This document shows positions 22,537-33,613 of a stretch of 64,000 nucleotides of DNA, one piece after another (positions within the stretch are counted from its first letter, which is position 1; each line of letters begins with the position of its first letter). The position numbers and the translations under genes were made by a program. The notes under the pieces were generated by a model. It did no database searches and was not told the origin of the DNA. It saw only the letters and a program-made list of their open reading frames with translations. The stretch comes from Plasmodium coatneyi (Eukaryota; Apicomplexa; Aconoidasida; Haemosporida; Plasmodiidae): positions 685,501 to 749,500 of the forward strand of contig NC_033560.1 of assembly GCF_001680005.1 (NCBI RefSeq), written 5' to 3'.

Positions 22537-23354
22537 AAAGTATAAGAGAACTGCACAGGGTGAATGGGGGGGACAATTAATATGGATGGCATGAACATGG
22601 TTTGCACAACTGGGCAAACACGTGTGTTGGGGGTGCTCGAGGGACTACACTCTCATGAACGGTGTCACTCCGGATAGGAGGTCAGTCGGTTTGTTTTTCC
22701 CGACTGACCTCCCCCACCTCGTAACAAATCGAAATAGGTTCCCTTACGGAAGAATGAAAGAAGTTGAGGGACGTTCATGTAGCTGCGGGATCCGGCGTAC
22801 TGATAGGATGACTAGCGCTGGAGTGTACTACCTGTGTTAGTTGTTGGGGAGTCACTGCATTGGGTGGTTCTCCTTACCTTTGCACAGTTACACTGTTGTG
22901 TATATTTTTTTTTTTTTTTTTTTTTTTGTGCTATTTCTTCCTCTTCTTTGTTGTTCTTCCGTGCCGCTTTTATCCACCCAGTAGAATATTGCGTGGGCGT
23001 ATCGCACGAGTGAATTTTGCACCTCGCGCAGGGACAGGGCCGCTCCAAGAACTCTCCACTTTGTTGCGCTTGCAATTTCTACGCTAGCAATACAGAGGGA
23101 AAAAAGCCACTCTTTTATGGAAGCAACACAACGCATGGTTATCTCGTTCATATGTGTATCAGCTCATTGGGCTTTTCATCCCGTTGCGGATGCGATTGGG
23201 AGGACAACGGGGTAAGCATGCGTTGTGTTGGGGATGGTGTACGCTACACGGAAGGAGGGATGAGCGAGGGTGTGGCGTAATCTGTACCCATTTGGACGAC
23301 AATATTAATGGTGGAACGGTTTCCCCTCTTTTTTTTCCTGACCATTTTGACCAA
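22537..23354. promoter_or_regulatory. Shared upstream region of HINT1 and the PNKP-like gene
   Basis: About 820 bp between two divergent genes. It contains the perfect inverted repeat listed separately and a poly-T run at 22904-22927. It presumably carries both promoters; no core motif is identifiable by eye. Confidence 0.45.
22677..22712. other. Perfect 13-bp inverted repeat (hairpin)
   Basis: GGAGGTCAGTCGG at 22677-22689 is followed by a ten-base loop (22690-22699, T-rich) and then its exact complement CCGACTGACCTCC at 22700-22712. It lies about 140 bp upstream of the HINT1 start and 640 bp upstream of the PNKP-like start. It could be an RNA stem or a palindromic protein site. Confidence 0.6.
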
Positions 23355-24856
23355 ATGGCAGCAAGGGTAGCCACGTCAGCCGCGGTAACCTTGCAGGGGA
23401 TTCGGGCGCCACGACTGAAGCGTGCCCTGTGTGTAAAGTACGTAACGTTTTTAAGTTACGCAAAAAAAATTAACCTGAAGGGACCGTGGAACAGGTACTA
23501 CGGTTGCTTATTCCGGACGGCAGGACCAGCTATAACATCCATAAAAGGGTTAATGAGAACGGTTGTGATGCCTCATGGGGGAAGGTTGCCTCGAAACAAG
23601 GACGTGTTGCTCGCTAATCTGCTAAAGCATATACTCTCCAAGCCAGTAAAAATAGCCTCCTTCGATTTCGACGGTACGTTGATCAACCCCACAGGAGAGA
23701 AGCACCCCAACAGTGTCCTAGTCAGTACGGAAGCCATACAAAGCATTATTGTCTTAAAAAAAATACACCAATACAAGGTCGTGATTTTCTCTAACCAGAC
23801 GAATGTCTCTTCCCCCTTGTACGACTCTGCCCACGTGGAGCAGAACAAGCTCCCGATCCTCTTCACAAAGATTGAACAGTTAACAGACGCACTCCGATAC
23901 TTTCACGCGTTGCATGGGAATCATCTATCGGTGCAACTGAATGGAGGTTCGTACCGTTCGGTCAACCGCCGATGTGGGAGAGCCACCCCCCCTGACACCC
24001 CAATTGGTGCTGCACACAAAAACAACTTCCCGGTGAATGCCTTCTTTGCAGTAGGGAAAGGGAACATCGAAGCGTTGGATATTTACCCGAAGCCAAGCGA
24101 GGGACAGTACTGCCTGTTCATCTGCCTGGAGGGAATGAAATATGTCCTCCTCCTAATGAGTTACTTTGCAAAAACGCACAGGACTCTCCTCGAGAGGGAA
24201 GCAATCAAGCAGAAGGATAAACCTTTGGGAGAATTCCTCCTACTCGTGCTCGATATGTTAAGCAACCCCTATTTACGTGCCCTGGTGAAGAAGCTTCGGA
24301 AGGGTCGTCCATTCCACCTGAACAAGGTCAGGCTACTTATGCTGGACGTGTATATAAATGCCCTGTTGCAGAAAATGGAGTTATACACCCACTTTGGGAG
24401 GGATCACCCGGGGTATGCGTCACACGTGGATTTCTTTCTAAGTGACGCGGATTGGGGTGGCAATGTTGCGCGTGTTGGATCTCCCCCTCCACCGGAGCTG
24501 CTCCGTGATGAGCTTTTTCTGACCCACCTGACCCGCTGCCTGGCCCGCAAAAACGAAATAATGAAACGCCTCACCACCACCTTCTCCAGTGTGCTCTTCA
24601 ATTTTAAGGATAGTTTTTACGCGGGGGACAACGTCGGTCGGGACTTCGACAAATCGGACGTGGACTTGCAGGTAGGTCCTAACTGCGCCACAGAAGGGGG
24701 CGTCCATACGGGTGCAAATGTGCGTAGAACCACACATACACATGCATAGGTTACACCCCTTCGTGTCCTTTTCTTCCTTGTTAGTTCGCCGCACGGGCTG
24801 GGATGAGACTCCTGGACGACGGACAGATACGCCAGTTGGGTGGCCCCAAGGAGTAA
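23355..24856 (+). CDS. Polynucleotide 3'-phosphatase (PNKP/Tpp1-like, HAD fold)
   Basis: Two exons, 23355-24671 and 24785-24856 (phase 0), give 462 residues. HAD motif I is FDFDGTLINP with D104 and D106; motif II is FSNQ at 145-148; the C-terminal motif is YAGDNVGRD at 422-430 followed by D-rich SDVDLQFAARAGM, matching the PNK3P family end (usually Y-x-GDAAGR and S-x2-D-x2-FA-x-N-x-G). Such enzymes remove 3'-phosphates during DNA strand-break repair. There is no FHA domain and no kinase P-loop, so it is phosphatase-only, like yeast Tpp1. Motifs II and III are about 275 residues apart, implying a large insertion. The N-terminal 50 residues are Arg/Ala/Ser-rich without acidic residues, so organelle import is possible. 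An in-frame ATG near 23190 would add about 55 residues, and I prefer 23355 because the presequence-like start follows it. Confidence 0.85.
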
Positions 24857-25640
24857 TGAAGAAGGGCCCCGCACCATTTGTTTGCGCGTTCGCTAAAACG
24901 TCCGTTTGTTTATTTGTTAATTTTTTTTTTTTTTTTTTTTGTAAATAATTAAAATTGACCTTGTGAAAAATACATTTTTACGTTCAACGATGAATCAGTG
25001 ATAACGCCACCCGTAGAGAGAAGGAACTTTTCGACTCTCCCGCATCGTCGATGCATGAAGCCCAGCAGAGCATCGCACATTTGCGTGCATATAATAGTAA
25101 CTTGCGGGAGAGGCCCCACAAAGGAACGAGGTAGCCAGACAGCAAGACTGCCCAACTGCCCAACTGCATGCGTACACACGTACCTACTTGGGAGAACTAC
25201 ATGAGGGTGTCAATAACACTTTTGCGATCCTATTACATTGGCCCAATCTTTTCGATGTGATAGATATAGAGGTCGGTTCGCACTTCTTAAAGGAAGCAAA
25301 CAATGGGGGAAAGCTCCATTCTGTTCAGCCGGTTCGTCACTCCGACGGGTTACCCACCTTACAACTGGTTCCATTTCGTTGGAGAAGCATATCAAGTGCA
25401 CTCTCCTCCTTCGTTGTAAAAAAAAAAAAAAAAAGATGCTTGTTTGAGTATCTAATAATTTGCGCAAATTTCTCATTTTCGACGCTGGAGTTGGGGGGAT
25501 GTACCGATGAACAAACCACCCCGCATGTGTATTCTCCGAGTGGATCTTTGCACAAACGAGGAAATGATTGTAGCCGACGTGCGGGTGCATCACAAGGGGA
25601 TGATGCGCTAGCGATACCAGTTGTGCATGCGTACATGTAA

Positions 25641-25671
<31 letters not shown>

Positions 25672-26768
25672 GCACACCTTGCTATGCTCTTCTCCGCGTG
25701 CATTACATTAACGGGGCAAACAAAAAAATAAATAAATATAAAATAAATAAACGCACCTCGGAGAATGCACCCCCAGAATGCCCCCCGTCTTAGTGCATTA
25801 ACGCTCGCGGTGCAAATCGAAAATAGGTAAAGTTGATCTTGTGCAAGTGGGGCTTCCAGGTGGGTGATTTCCCCGTGTGTATGCCCCCAGGTGGCCAGGG
25901 TAGATCGATCTGGTACTCGCTCAGCGGGGGGGAAAAACAAAATTCCCTGCCGCGTGAGGTGTACACTCTCCCCCTTGTCAGCCCCTTCGTCGACCTCCTT
26001 TTGTTATCCACTTCGTATGGATTCATGCTTGTTGGAACTCCCCGAGTTGATACACTCTTCCCATGTGCACCACTTTGGAGGGATACATTCTCTGCTCGAT
26101 CGGTTGGCTAGTCAGCCAGTCGACCAGGGGGCCAACCAACACACCAACCGACCAACCGACTAACCAACTGAGCATCCTTCCATTCTGCTTCCCTCCCCCC
26201 TGCATAGTTACAACCCACTTGCATTTTTGAACGACCCACGTCCGTGTGGACAACTCTCCGTTCAAGAGCACATCGCATGTGTTTGATTTTGCATGTGTGC
26301 ATGTGTACCTGTACACCCCTGCTGTTCTGTTCCCTCCCTGCGCCTGGGCCAACCAGGGATGGTCTTTAATGCCTCCTTCGCAAAGACTGATTGCTTGCGA
26401 AGCTGGTTGCGTGGTAAGCAGGGGAGGACAGCCCAGCAGGTTAATCAATTATACCCACTTCATTACACACATAGATGTATCAACTTCGAAAAAAAAAAAA
26501 AATTAAGTTACCCCGTGAAGCATAGTGGTATGGCCTCCAGAAAAAGCCACTGCCACTGGTCGTATGCCTGATTTCGCTGCGGCCATTAAAATAATTAACT
26601 GGAAGTGCGGAGCTGCATGATATCGTGGCGTCCGCACACAACGTCATGCAAACTCACCTTCAGGTGATCCCCTCGAAAGAGTTGTCACGCCGGACGTTGA
26701 GTTGTTGCCTTCCTTGACCCCTCAACCTAAGCAGCGTGAATAGACGAAAGGGGGAGAGCTCCTCCACC
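24857..26768. other. Intergenic region, no gene seen
   Basis: Contains poly-T/A runs (24919-24940, 25418-25434, 25644-25671, 26489-26502) and a simple CCAAC/CCGAC-rich stretch near 26110-26170. Open frames on both strands overlap and end in homopolymers, so none is called. Confidence 0.5.
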
Positions 26769-28448
26769 ATGATGCAGTTAACAAAGGATACGACCTTCTT
26801 CGAGGGCGGTAAAGACAACAACGACGGAAGGGACAGTGGGAAGGAGCACATGAGTAGGAGTCCAGAGGAAGGTGCCAATCAAGGAACCATTGCAGAGAGT
26901 CGGGAGGAGGACATGTTGCTGAGTCTACTCAAGATGAAGGATCTAGTAGCGGATCACAATTTACGGAAGAGGAAGAATGAAAAATGTTATGTGGACCAGA
27001 TAAAGCAAGCGAAGAATTATTTGAGGGAAACAATGGGATCGAAGGGGGAGGAGGACTTCACAGGAACGTTCCCATGTGCCTCAGAATACAATGGGTTCTG
27101 TCAACTACTTGATGCAGGGTTAACGTTTTCTCACGTGAACGTAGTAAGTGGGGTCATGATTTATACGTTTAAATGTTTGCGCCATGCTGAATGTTTGGGG
27201 GAGGCATATGTATTGACAACGGACAAATCACAATACAGTGAAATTCTGACGAAGGGACACCTCTGCATAGCAAGGAAGGAACCCGTGTTTGAAGAGGTTA
27301 ATAGCGTGGTCAAGCGTTACCAGTGGACTTTCTTCGATAACTGCTACAGTGCACGCTCTGGAAGAAACAGAGCTATTGCCATGGGGTACAGGTATTTGAA
27401 CTCCAGCACAAGTGCTAAGAGATATGTCCGGAACTTCGTTTGTAGCATGAAGAAGAGGTGCATGAGTCGACTGAGGGTAGTACATTGCAGAGGCACAAAC
27501 AACACGTGGATCGAGTTTAACTCCACTTACCATGAGAAGAATTGCCTCTTCTATAGACCTTGGGAATGGGAAACCGAGGATAATGCAACACGAAGAATTG
27601 GGGGCAACGGAAACAACCTCACCAGTCATGGTACGGAAAAAAGTAGCACCCATGATACAGGCATAGATAGACCTTCTCAGATGATGAGACAAAATCAGGT
27701 GGTCTTTTATAACCGTCCGGTCATTCCTACCAATGGGAAGACCTTTCCCCAACAAGACTTACGAAGTAGTGCGTCCCACTTACATGCAAGGTACAACTGG
27801 GGGAACAACAACGATGCGATGGTCCTCGTTCAGCATCCTGGTGGAGCTGGTGGAGCTTGTCACAGGGGAGCTGCCACACAGAAGAACGTTATATTGGTGC
27901 CTACCAGTCTGAATCGCCAAGGGGATAGGGTTGCAAATGGTTACTACGAAGTGGATCCACGCAACGGAAGGGGCCCACCCAATCAGGTGAGACCATTACA
28001 CCTACCTGGACAATACCTTGCCACGCGTTCTCATAGGGGAGCTCTTCTAAATGGAAGGAATGCACCTGCAAATGTTTTTCCCCAAAGTGGACAGTTCCAA
28101 AGGGAAGAAGGAACCGTAAGGAAACATGGTACAAGGGGCACTACGGGGATGCGTAGAACCGACATTGCAGTAGGTGGGACGAGGTTGTTGCCCCTGTCAA
28201 AGGAAAACCCCCCCATGTGTGGAAACAATATACAGAGAGAGGTCAACCCCAGCAGGCGTAAACGCGCAAGCAGTGGCGTCGTCAGGGGGAAACAGCGCAG
28301 CACAAGAATAAGGGCACAGAAAAAAAAAACGATAATTGAAGACCAGGGGGTAAGCAAAGAGAGATCCGCGAACTGTACCTCTGGGAAGCCCCCCAGCCGA
28401 AGGAGCAGAAGGGGTAGAGGAGCCATCTTAAAACCACTTAACACTTAA
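26769..28448 (+). CDS. Protein with two FLYWCH/WRKY-GCM1-like zinc-binding units
   Basis: One open frame of 559 residues from the first ATG (MMQLTKDTTFFEGG). Two similar Cys/His units occur. Unit 1 is C136-x5-C142-x21-H164-x-C166. Unit 2 has a preceding GYRYLN...KRYVRNFVC strand pair and then C225-x5-C231-x23-H255-x3-C259. The spacing, and the aromatic strand before the first Cys, match the WRKY-GCM1/FLYWCH zinc-finger class, known DNA- or RNA-binding modules of transcription factors and transposase-derived proteins. The C-terminal half is Asn/Gly/Arg-rich and disordered, ending in a basic tail (SRRSRRGRGA). Synteny suggests the gene annotated as an asparagine-rich antigen in P. falciparum, from memory. 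A spliced 3' end reaching 29090 is possible (separate entry). Nuclear regulation is inferred, not shown. Confidence 0.85.
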   Translation: MMQLTKDTTFFEGGKDNNDGRDSGKEHMSRSPEEGANQGTIAESREEDMLLSLLKMKDLVADHNLRKRKNEKCYVDQIKQAKNYLRETMGSKGEEDFTGTFPCASEYNGFCQLLDAGLTFSHVNVVSGVMIYTFKCLRHAECLGEAYVLTTDKSQYSEILTKGHLCIARKEPVFEEVNSVVKRYQWTFFDNCYSARSGRNRAIAMGYRYLNSSTSAKRYVRNFVCSMKKRCMSRLRVVHCRGTNNTWIEFNSTYHEKNCLFYRPWEWETEDNATRRIGGNGNNLTSHGTEKSSTHDTGIDRPSQMMRQNQVVFYNRPVIPTNGKTFPQQDLRSSASHLHARYNWGNNNDAMVLVQHPGGAGGACHRGAATQKNVILVPTSLNRQGDRVANGYYEVDPRNGRGPPNQVRPLHLPGQYLATRSHRGALLNGRNAPANVFPQSGQFQREEGTVRKHGTRGTTGMRRTDIAVGGTRLLPLSKENPPMCGNNIQREVNPSRRKRASSGVVRGKQRSTRIRAQKKKTIIEDQGVSKERSANCTSGKPPSRRSRRGRGAILKPLNT

Positions 28449-28863
28449 CGGATAGAACCTCCACCTGGTAGATCCCACGCGGCAGAGCCAGAATGGAAAT
28501 CATATGTACACACATGGGACGACAAACTGTGAATAGAAGAAATACTTGTCCAATCATATTGAATGGATTAAGGAGGAAGGAGTCCTTGCAGTTGTTACCC
28601 ACGCACGACATAAGACGTAACGGCACCCTACCTGCACTGGCGAATACCGACCTTCCTTCTATAAATGCTACACATATATTTGGTGATCATATTTACCTCC
28701 CCATGGATCCTTGCAATGGAAGAAAAAACACTTACGTGAGAATGATAGACACCTCTTGTCAAAATCCCGTGCCAGAAAATCCACCCCTCTCCATAATGTA
28801 CCAACTGCATGAATGACAGTTATGTGGGAAATAGCTACCCGCTCGGTTACCCTCCCCCTGCAG

Positions 28864-29090
28864 CTGACCAAGTGAACAGCTTACACGAAAAAGAAAAAAA
28901 TTCATTTATCATACTTATGCAGTTTTTAAGTGTAAAAAAGTCCATGAGTCTGAGAAACAGCGGATTGCAAGACCAACCCCCAAATGTATATCGAACTGGA
29001 GGTGACACCCACATGAATAGCTTTTCACGGACAGTCATTTCCGCAATGAGGGAGCATTCGCCAATCATAAATAAGGGGGAGCATTCTTAA
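28864..29090 (+). CDS. Possible terminal exon of the FLYWCH-like gene
   Basis: A strong acceptor (CCTCCCCCTGCAG ending at 28863) opens a frame of 75 codons to a stop at 29088-29090. A phase-1 donor inside the upstream frame (G|GTAGAG, exon end 28413) would join it in frame and replace the last 11 codons, giving about 623 residues. The peptide (from DQVNSLHEKEKNSFIILMQF) looks coding in composition. Another open stretch at about 28463-28816 could be a further exon. Without transcript data the simpler stop at 28448 is equally possible. Confidence 0.35.
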
Positions 29091-30286
29091 CATCACACAA
29101 CCTCTTCGCGCCAATGACAGTGGCAACCGGTGGGAATGAACCGTGTGCAACGTACGTCCTGAATTAGTAGATCGCTGCTTTGCCTCAGCTAGCTATTTTG
29201 CCGTGAAGGAGAGAAAAAAAAAAAAAAAAAAATCACCTGAACAGGTCATAAAAAATGAAAAAATCACCTGAACAGGACAAAAAAAAGAGAAAAAAATACA
29301 CAGATCACACACATGCCGACAATTCGTGTAAACTGATTGTTACACGAAAACCTTTTTACAATTCACATCCGCGAGCTCACCTGTGGAGAGGGATTTGGCC
29401 TCGCTTCAACCAGACGTGAATTTCCCCCAGCTTGCATTCACAGTACATAGATTGATGAGCCGAATTAAAACCCTGATTTCTTGCCAGTTGTAAGAGTAAT
29501 GCTTCGCTACTCTTGCGTCTGCGCAATCGATGGTGATGACTACATGTGCATTCAACGACGTTTACGATAATTCAACAGTTGCTTTGCTTTTAGTAGTGTA
29601 ACGTACTGTTGTTTTTTTTTTTTTTTTTTTTTTTCCATTTCCGTAAATGTGTTATGGGTAAAATCCTAATTAAACATGCCTGATGTTTGTGATCTGGCTG
29701 CCTTTTGCACAGCTTCCCACAGTCACGTGGCTTTTCTCCCCCCTTCGTGATACCGATTTCGTTCTTATGCAGGGCTTACTGATTTATGTCCCTCATAAGG
29801 CGCCTATTTTGTCATTTCACCATTATGTTCTCTGCACAGGGGAGAAGCTTTTGCCATTCCTTTTTTTTTTTTAAATCCGTAGTGTTTTTTTTTCTTTCCT
29901 TTTTTTTTTTCCATACTTTACCCATTGCCATACATTGCATGCTTCCTTTAAAAAAAAAAAAAAAAAGAAAAAGTCCATCTCATACGCGTTGGAAAACACA
30001 TCCTCATAAATTTTGTTCTTACTCCCTCCTTCCCGGGGGGTCATATGTGCGTGCCCCCCATGAGGAAATTGAGGATGCGCGAGAAAAATTGACAAAAGGT
30101 GGAAAAAAAAAAAAAAGAGAAGGAAAAAATAAAATAAAATAAAATAAAATAAGGAAAAAAAAGGTGAAAAAAAGTGAAAAGTCATTCTGTTCCTGTACAC
30201 TGTATAAATTTATGCGCTTCGGTCATTTATGCTTCCCTTCCCTTCAGGGGAGGGAAACATTACATTCCATCTTACATTACAATGTT
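29091..30286. other. Boundary between core genes and KIR/SICAvar block
   Basis: No gene. Two copies of AAATCACCTGAACAGG lie at about 29230-29278, poly-A/T runs at 29213-29231, 29611-29634 and 29950-29966, followed by the first copy of the GC-rich conserved element (29955-30115). Unique sequence gives way here to AT-rich, repeat-rich DNA. Confidence 0.6.
29955..30115 (+). ncRNA. GC-rich conserved element, copy A (partial)
   Basis: After a poly-A tract comes AAAAAGTCCATCTCATACG, a TGTTCTTACTCCCTCCTTCC segment, GGGGTCATATGTGCGTGCCC, and ATGAGGAAATTGAGGATGCG, ending in GAAAAATTGACAAAAGG. The same order occurs at 35600-35735 and 52495-52625. Copy A lacks the upstream hairpin segment of the other two. 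It lies just beyond the 3' end of KIR-1. The reading frame is not kept among copies, so noncoding function is likelier than a small protein. Confidence 0.4.
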
Positions 30287-31927
30287 TTACATGTTTTGAT
30301 AACCTACCATCCCGCGACTCCCCGCATTATTATTTCTTCTTTCCCCTTCTTTGGTAGACTGTCTTGTAGACGGCGTAGTGTATGCAGAAGAAGAACGTAC
30401 GGTGGAACTTTCGGCTGCTAAATCACCCACTATTGATTCAGTTGCTGAATCATATGTTGAGCTGTCTTCTGTGAACACATCAAATTCATTCCTTGTGGAC
30501 CTTTTATTTCTTCCGCTCCTTCCATTTCCAGAAGAATGGTTACCAAACCAAGAAGACCATGGTTTATACTGAAAGAGAAGAAGGATTATAGGGAAAGGGT
30601 TTAAAAAGGTTTAGGGGGTTAAAAAAAGGAAGGGTCTAAGGAGGAAAGCGTCTAGGGTTTAAATTCTAAGGAAAGAAGGGGTCTTAGGGGTGGTAGGTGG
30701 AAGGAAGGTTGTTAGGTGTAGTTGGTCGAAGTAAAGGTTGTTAGGTGTAGTTGGTCGAAGGAAAGGTTGTTAGGTGTAGTTGGTCGAAGGAAAGGTTGTT
30801 ATGGGTGGTTGGTGGAAGGAAAGGGCCTAAGGAAGGAACGGATTGTCTAAGGAGGAGGAAAGCGGGGTCTAAAGAGGAAGGAAGGAAAGGGATGGGTCTA
30901 AGGAGGAAAGGAAGGGTTAAATAGTATTACTTATATTATTTCACTTTTAATTGTAGTGGTAATTGTATTTAATACCTTATATAAAAAGAAAGGAAAAACC
31001 GTCGTTGCTAATGTGCCAAAGATAGAAGAAAGGGCGGTGGTGGTGGTGGCTTTACGTACGGCTTCACTTAAGTGTGCTTTTGCTTTAAAGGATGCTAATT
31101 CTGCTTCGGATGTTATTCTTTGCTTTGCAGCTGTTAACGTAAGTTGCAATTCTATTAGTTTCTTATGAATGTCATCCTTATTTACATTAAAAAATTTGGT
31201 ACAGTACTCATTTGACGTTCCTTGGGTCATACAGTGTGTTTCCACAGTACTGGTAGCATAATTGACGGAACGTATGTAATTCTGACATTTATCAACATCC
31301 ACGGACTCACTATTCTCTAGCAGTGTTCGCATAGAATTATGGTCATACCAATAATCAAATATTATTTTCATATCTTGGAAGAGGTCCCTGTTAACAGTGT
31401 CGCATATATCTATGCATCCATATGTCCCATAAGTAGTACATATGGAATCGCAAATAGTATTTGTAGTAACGTTGAAAAGGAAATCACTCCTATTAATCTT
31501 AGATAATTTTTGCCCTATCCAGTAATATAGGAAATGATAAGGTTCACTTTTGGATGGATCCTTACGTCCTTTGTACATTGAGCACACATAGTTCACAGCT
31601 TTCATAATTTTACCATGATCTATGCTATATTTTTCAAATGTACCCTTAGTTTGCTCCATATATTGCCCACAAGTATCTATAGAGTTCTGATCACTTTCTT
31701 CGAATTTATCATAGAAATCGAACTCAGAAGGTACCTTCCCTGGAAAAGGAACCTATAAATGCAGTTCAAGGAAGGTATAATATGCTTACATATATTCCCC
31801 TATGCATTTCCACTTCCCTTAATTCATTCTATGTTATGCATATATATTATGTGTATGTTAAATGGGTAATTATTTATATTGAAAGAAAGGAAGGGAAGAA
31901 AGGACTAACCCATGCTGGTCTTGCCAT
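30287..31927 (-). CDS. KIR: KIR protein 1 (pir superfamily)
   Basis: Minus-strand exons 31927-31910 (MARPAW), 31734-30976 and 30568-30287, all phase 0, encode about 352 residues. KIR proteins are variant antigens of simian Plasmodium thought to be displayed on infected erythrocytes. Features: a start of exon 2 with PSEFDFYDKF; conserved Cys and a FLYYWIG aromatic motif; a coiled Glu/Ala segment; a membrane anchor (SSIFGTLATTVFPFFLYK) at the end of exon 2; and a cytoplasmic tail starting YKPWSSWFG and rich in Ser/Thr/Arg. There is no classical signal peptide, as usual for the family. The exon 2 acceptor five bases upstream (31739) would break phase with this first exon. KIR-2 lies head to head. 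Confidence 0.88.
30700..30815 (-). repeat. Minisatellite in KIR-1 intron 2
   Basis: On the plus strand, about four copies of a 29-bp unit beginning GGTTGTTAGGTGTAGTTGG and ending in a GAAGGAAA-type word. In the gene's sense strand it is pyrimidine-rich (CCTAACAACC). Confidence 0.75.
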
Positions 31928-33613
31928 GGTTAATATATATGCTTCTATATGTGTGTATAATAAACTTATTCTGAAACTATTAGTACATTCAAAAAGGAGG
32001 GGGAAATACAAAGGTTGTACTTGTTCAACAGTAATTATGAATATTGATGATTATATGTGAATGTTGATTAATATTGAAAATTTTGCACTTTTTATTCTGT
32101 GTGTGTGAAAAACCATACGTACACATATTACACTTCTATTTTCTTCCAAAAGTAGTAGTAGTATGGCACACTACACATACGTATACGTCGAAATCATTAC
32201 ATATGTATATATGTATAAATGCATATATATATAACTATACATATATATATATTTATATATGGACATATACATATATATGTGTTTGAATAATGCACATACA
32301 CATATAAACAACTATATATGTTGAAATTAACAGAATAACAAAGAAGTAGGGGCAAAAAAGAAGTCAAAAAAAAAGAGAAGAAAAAAAGAGGAAGGAAAGG
32401 AAGAGGAGAGAACGAGGGAGGATGAAACATACACCTGTTTTTTTTTTTTTACACACAACGTTCCTTTATTTATGTATTCACTGTACTACTCTATTGTGTT
32501 GTACTCTATTTGTATGGTGTGTTATTGTTCATAGTTCTTCGAAGTAGTACATTATTCGATGAACATGGTACCATTATTATTCATTTTACTTATTTATTAC
32601 GTTCATACAGGAGTGTAATATTCTTCTTTTCGGGGTAAAAAATTTCAACTTGTGTTATTCATTTATGCTCAATTGTTACTAGAGAGATTGTCAAAAGTTG
32701 TTCACATATGTACAGTACATTTCCTATATATATATTTTATTTCTCTTCCCCACATGTGCATATATTCATTTATCCACCTTCAGTAAAAAGAGATATGTGT
32801 ATACTCACAATACATGTATTCACAATACGTGCATTCACAATACAAATAGAGAAAAGAGTGTAATGCAAAGATATATGTATGCACATATTTTGTTAAAAAG
32901 TGAAATTTTGTGTGTACGCACCCTTACAACAGTATAATGCTCGATATACTCTCCTTCTTCATTCATGATTACTTATTATTAGTAATTTTCTTCTTTTTCT
33001 TTTTTTCTCCCCTTGATGTGCGCATATTATAAATAATACACCAATGTGGAACGGGTGTGTACACCATGTTATTTGAGTTTTTTTCACATTTCTTTTGACA
33101 TATATATTACATCTTTTCATATAATAATGTATCCCCCTTTTTTTTTCCCTTTGTTTAAGTTAAAGAGGTTTGAAATGGTTTGAAAAAGTTCAAAGGAGGT
33201 TGTTAGAAGGAGAGGGGAAGTTTTATGGAGGATTAAAATTGTTTTAAAATAGATAAAATGGGAGTGGAAGAAAACTCAGGAGTTTCTCCTTTTCTTTCTG
33301 TTCCTTCTATTCCATTCTTCTATTCCAGTATATATTCCCTCCCATACATTTTCTTATGCCTTAAATTATATGCATGTGCACATATATAATGATCTTGATA
33401 TATACATGCACATGTAAGTTATGTGTTATTGTTGCTTTTAAAAATTAAACAATATATACTCTGAGAAAAATAAAAGTTCCAAATTCATGTTTCATATTCA
33501 TAATCATCATAGAACAAACAGATAACCTTTTTCATCCTCTGCCTACTCATAACTGTATGAACAACACAACTTTTTAAAATTAGAATATACATACAAAGAA
33601 GTGTATATAAACC
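31928..33613. promoter_or_regulatory. Bidirectional spacer of KIR-1/KIR-2
   Basis: About 1.7 kb between two divergent KIR genes, very AT-rich, with TA-dinucleotide stretches (32200-32330). Several blocks recur in the KIR-3/KIR-4 spacer: one with ACATTCAAAAAGGAGGGGG and TGTACTTGTTCAACAG near 31987-32030, an AATCATACGTACACATATTACACTTCTA-like block near 32110, and AATGTATCCCCC with TTTGTTTAAGTTAAAG near 33127-33170 followed by a purine-rich TTTGAAAA tract. It presumably holds both promoters. Confidence 0.55.

Noticed and set aside
29786..30142. A 118-codon frame across the first GC-rich element
   Set aside because: It runs through homopolymers, and the frame is not kept in the copies at 35.4 and 52.3 kb, so a noncoding reading is preferred.
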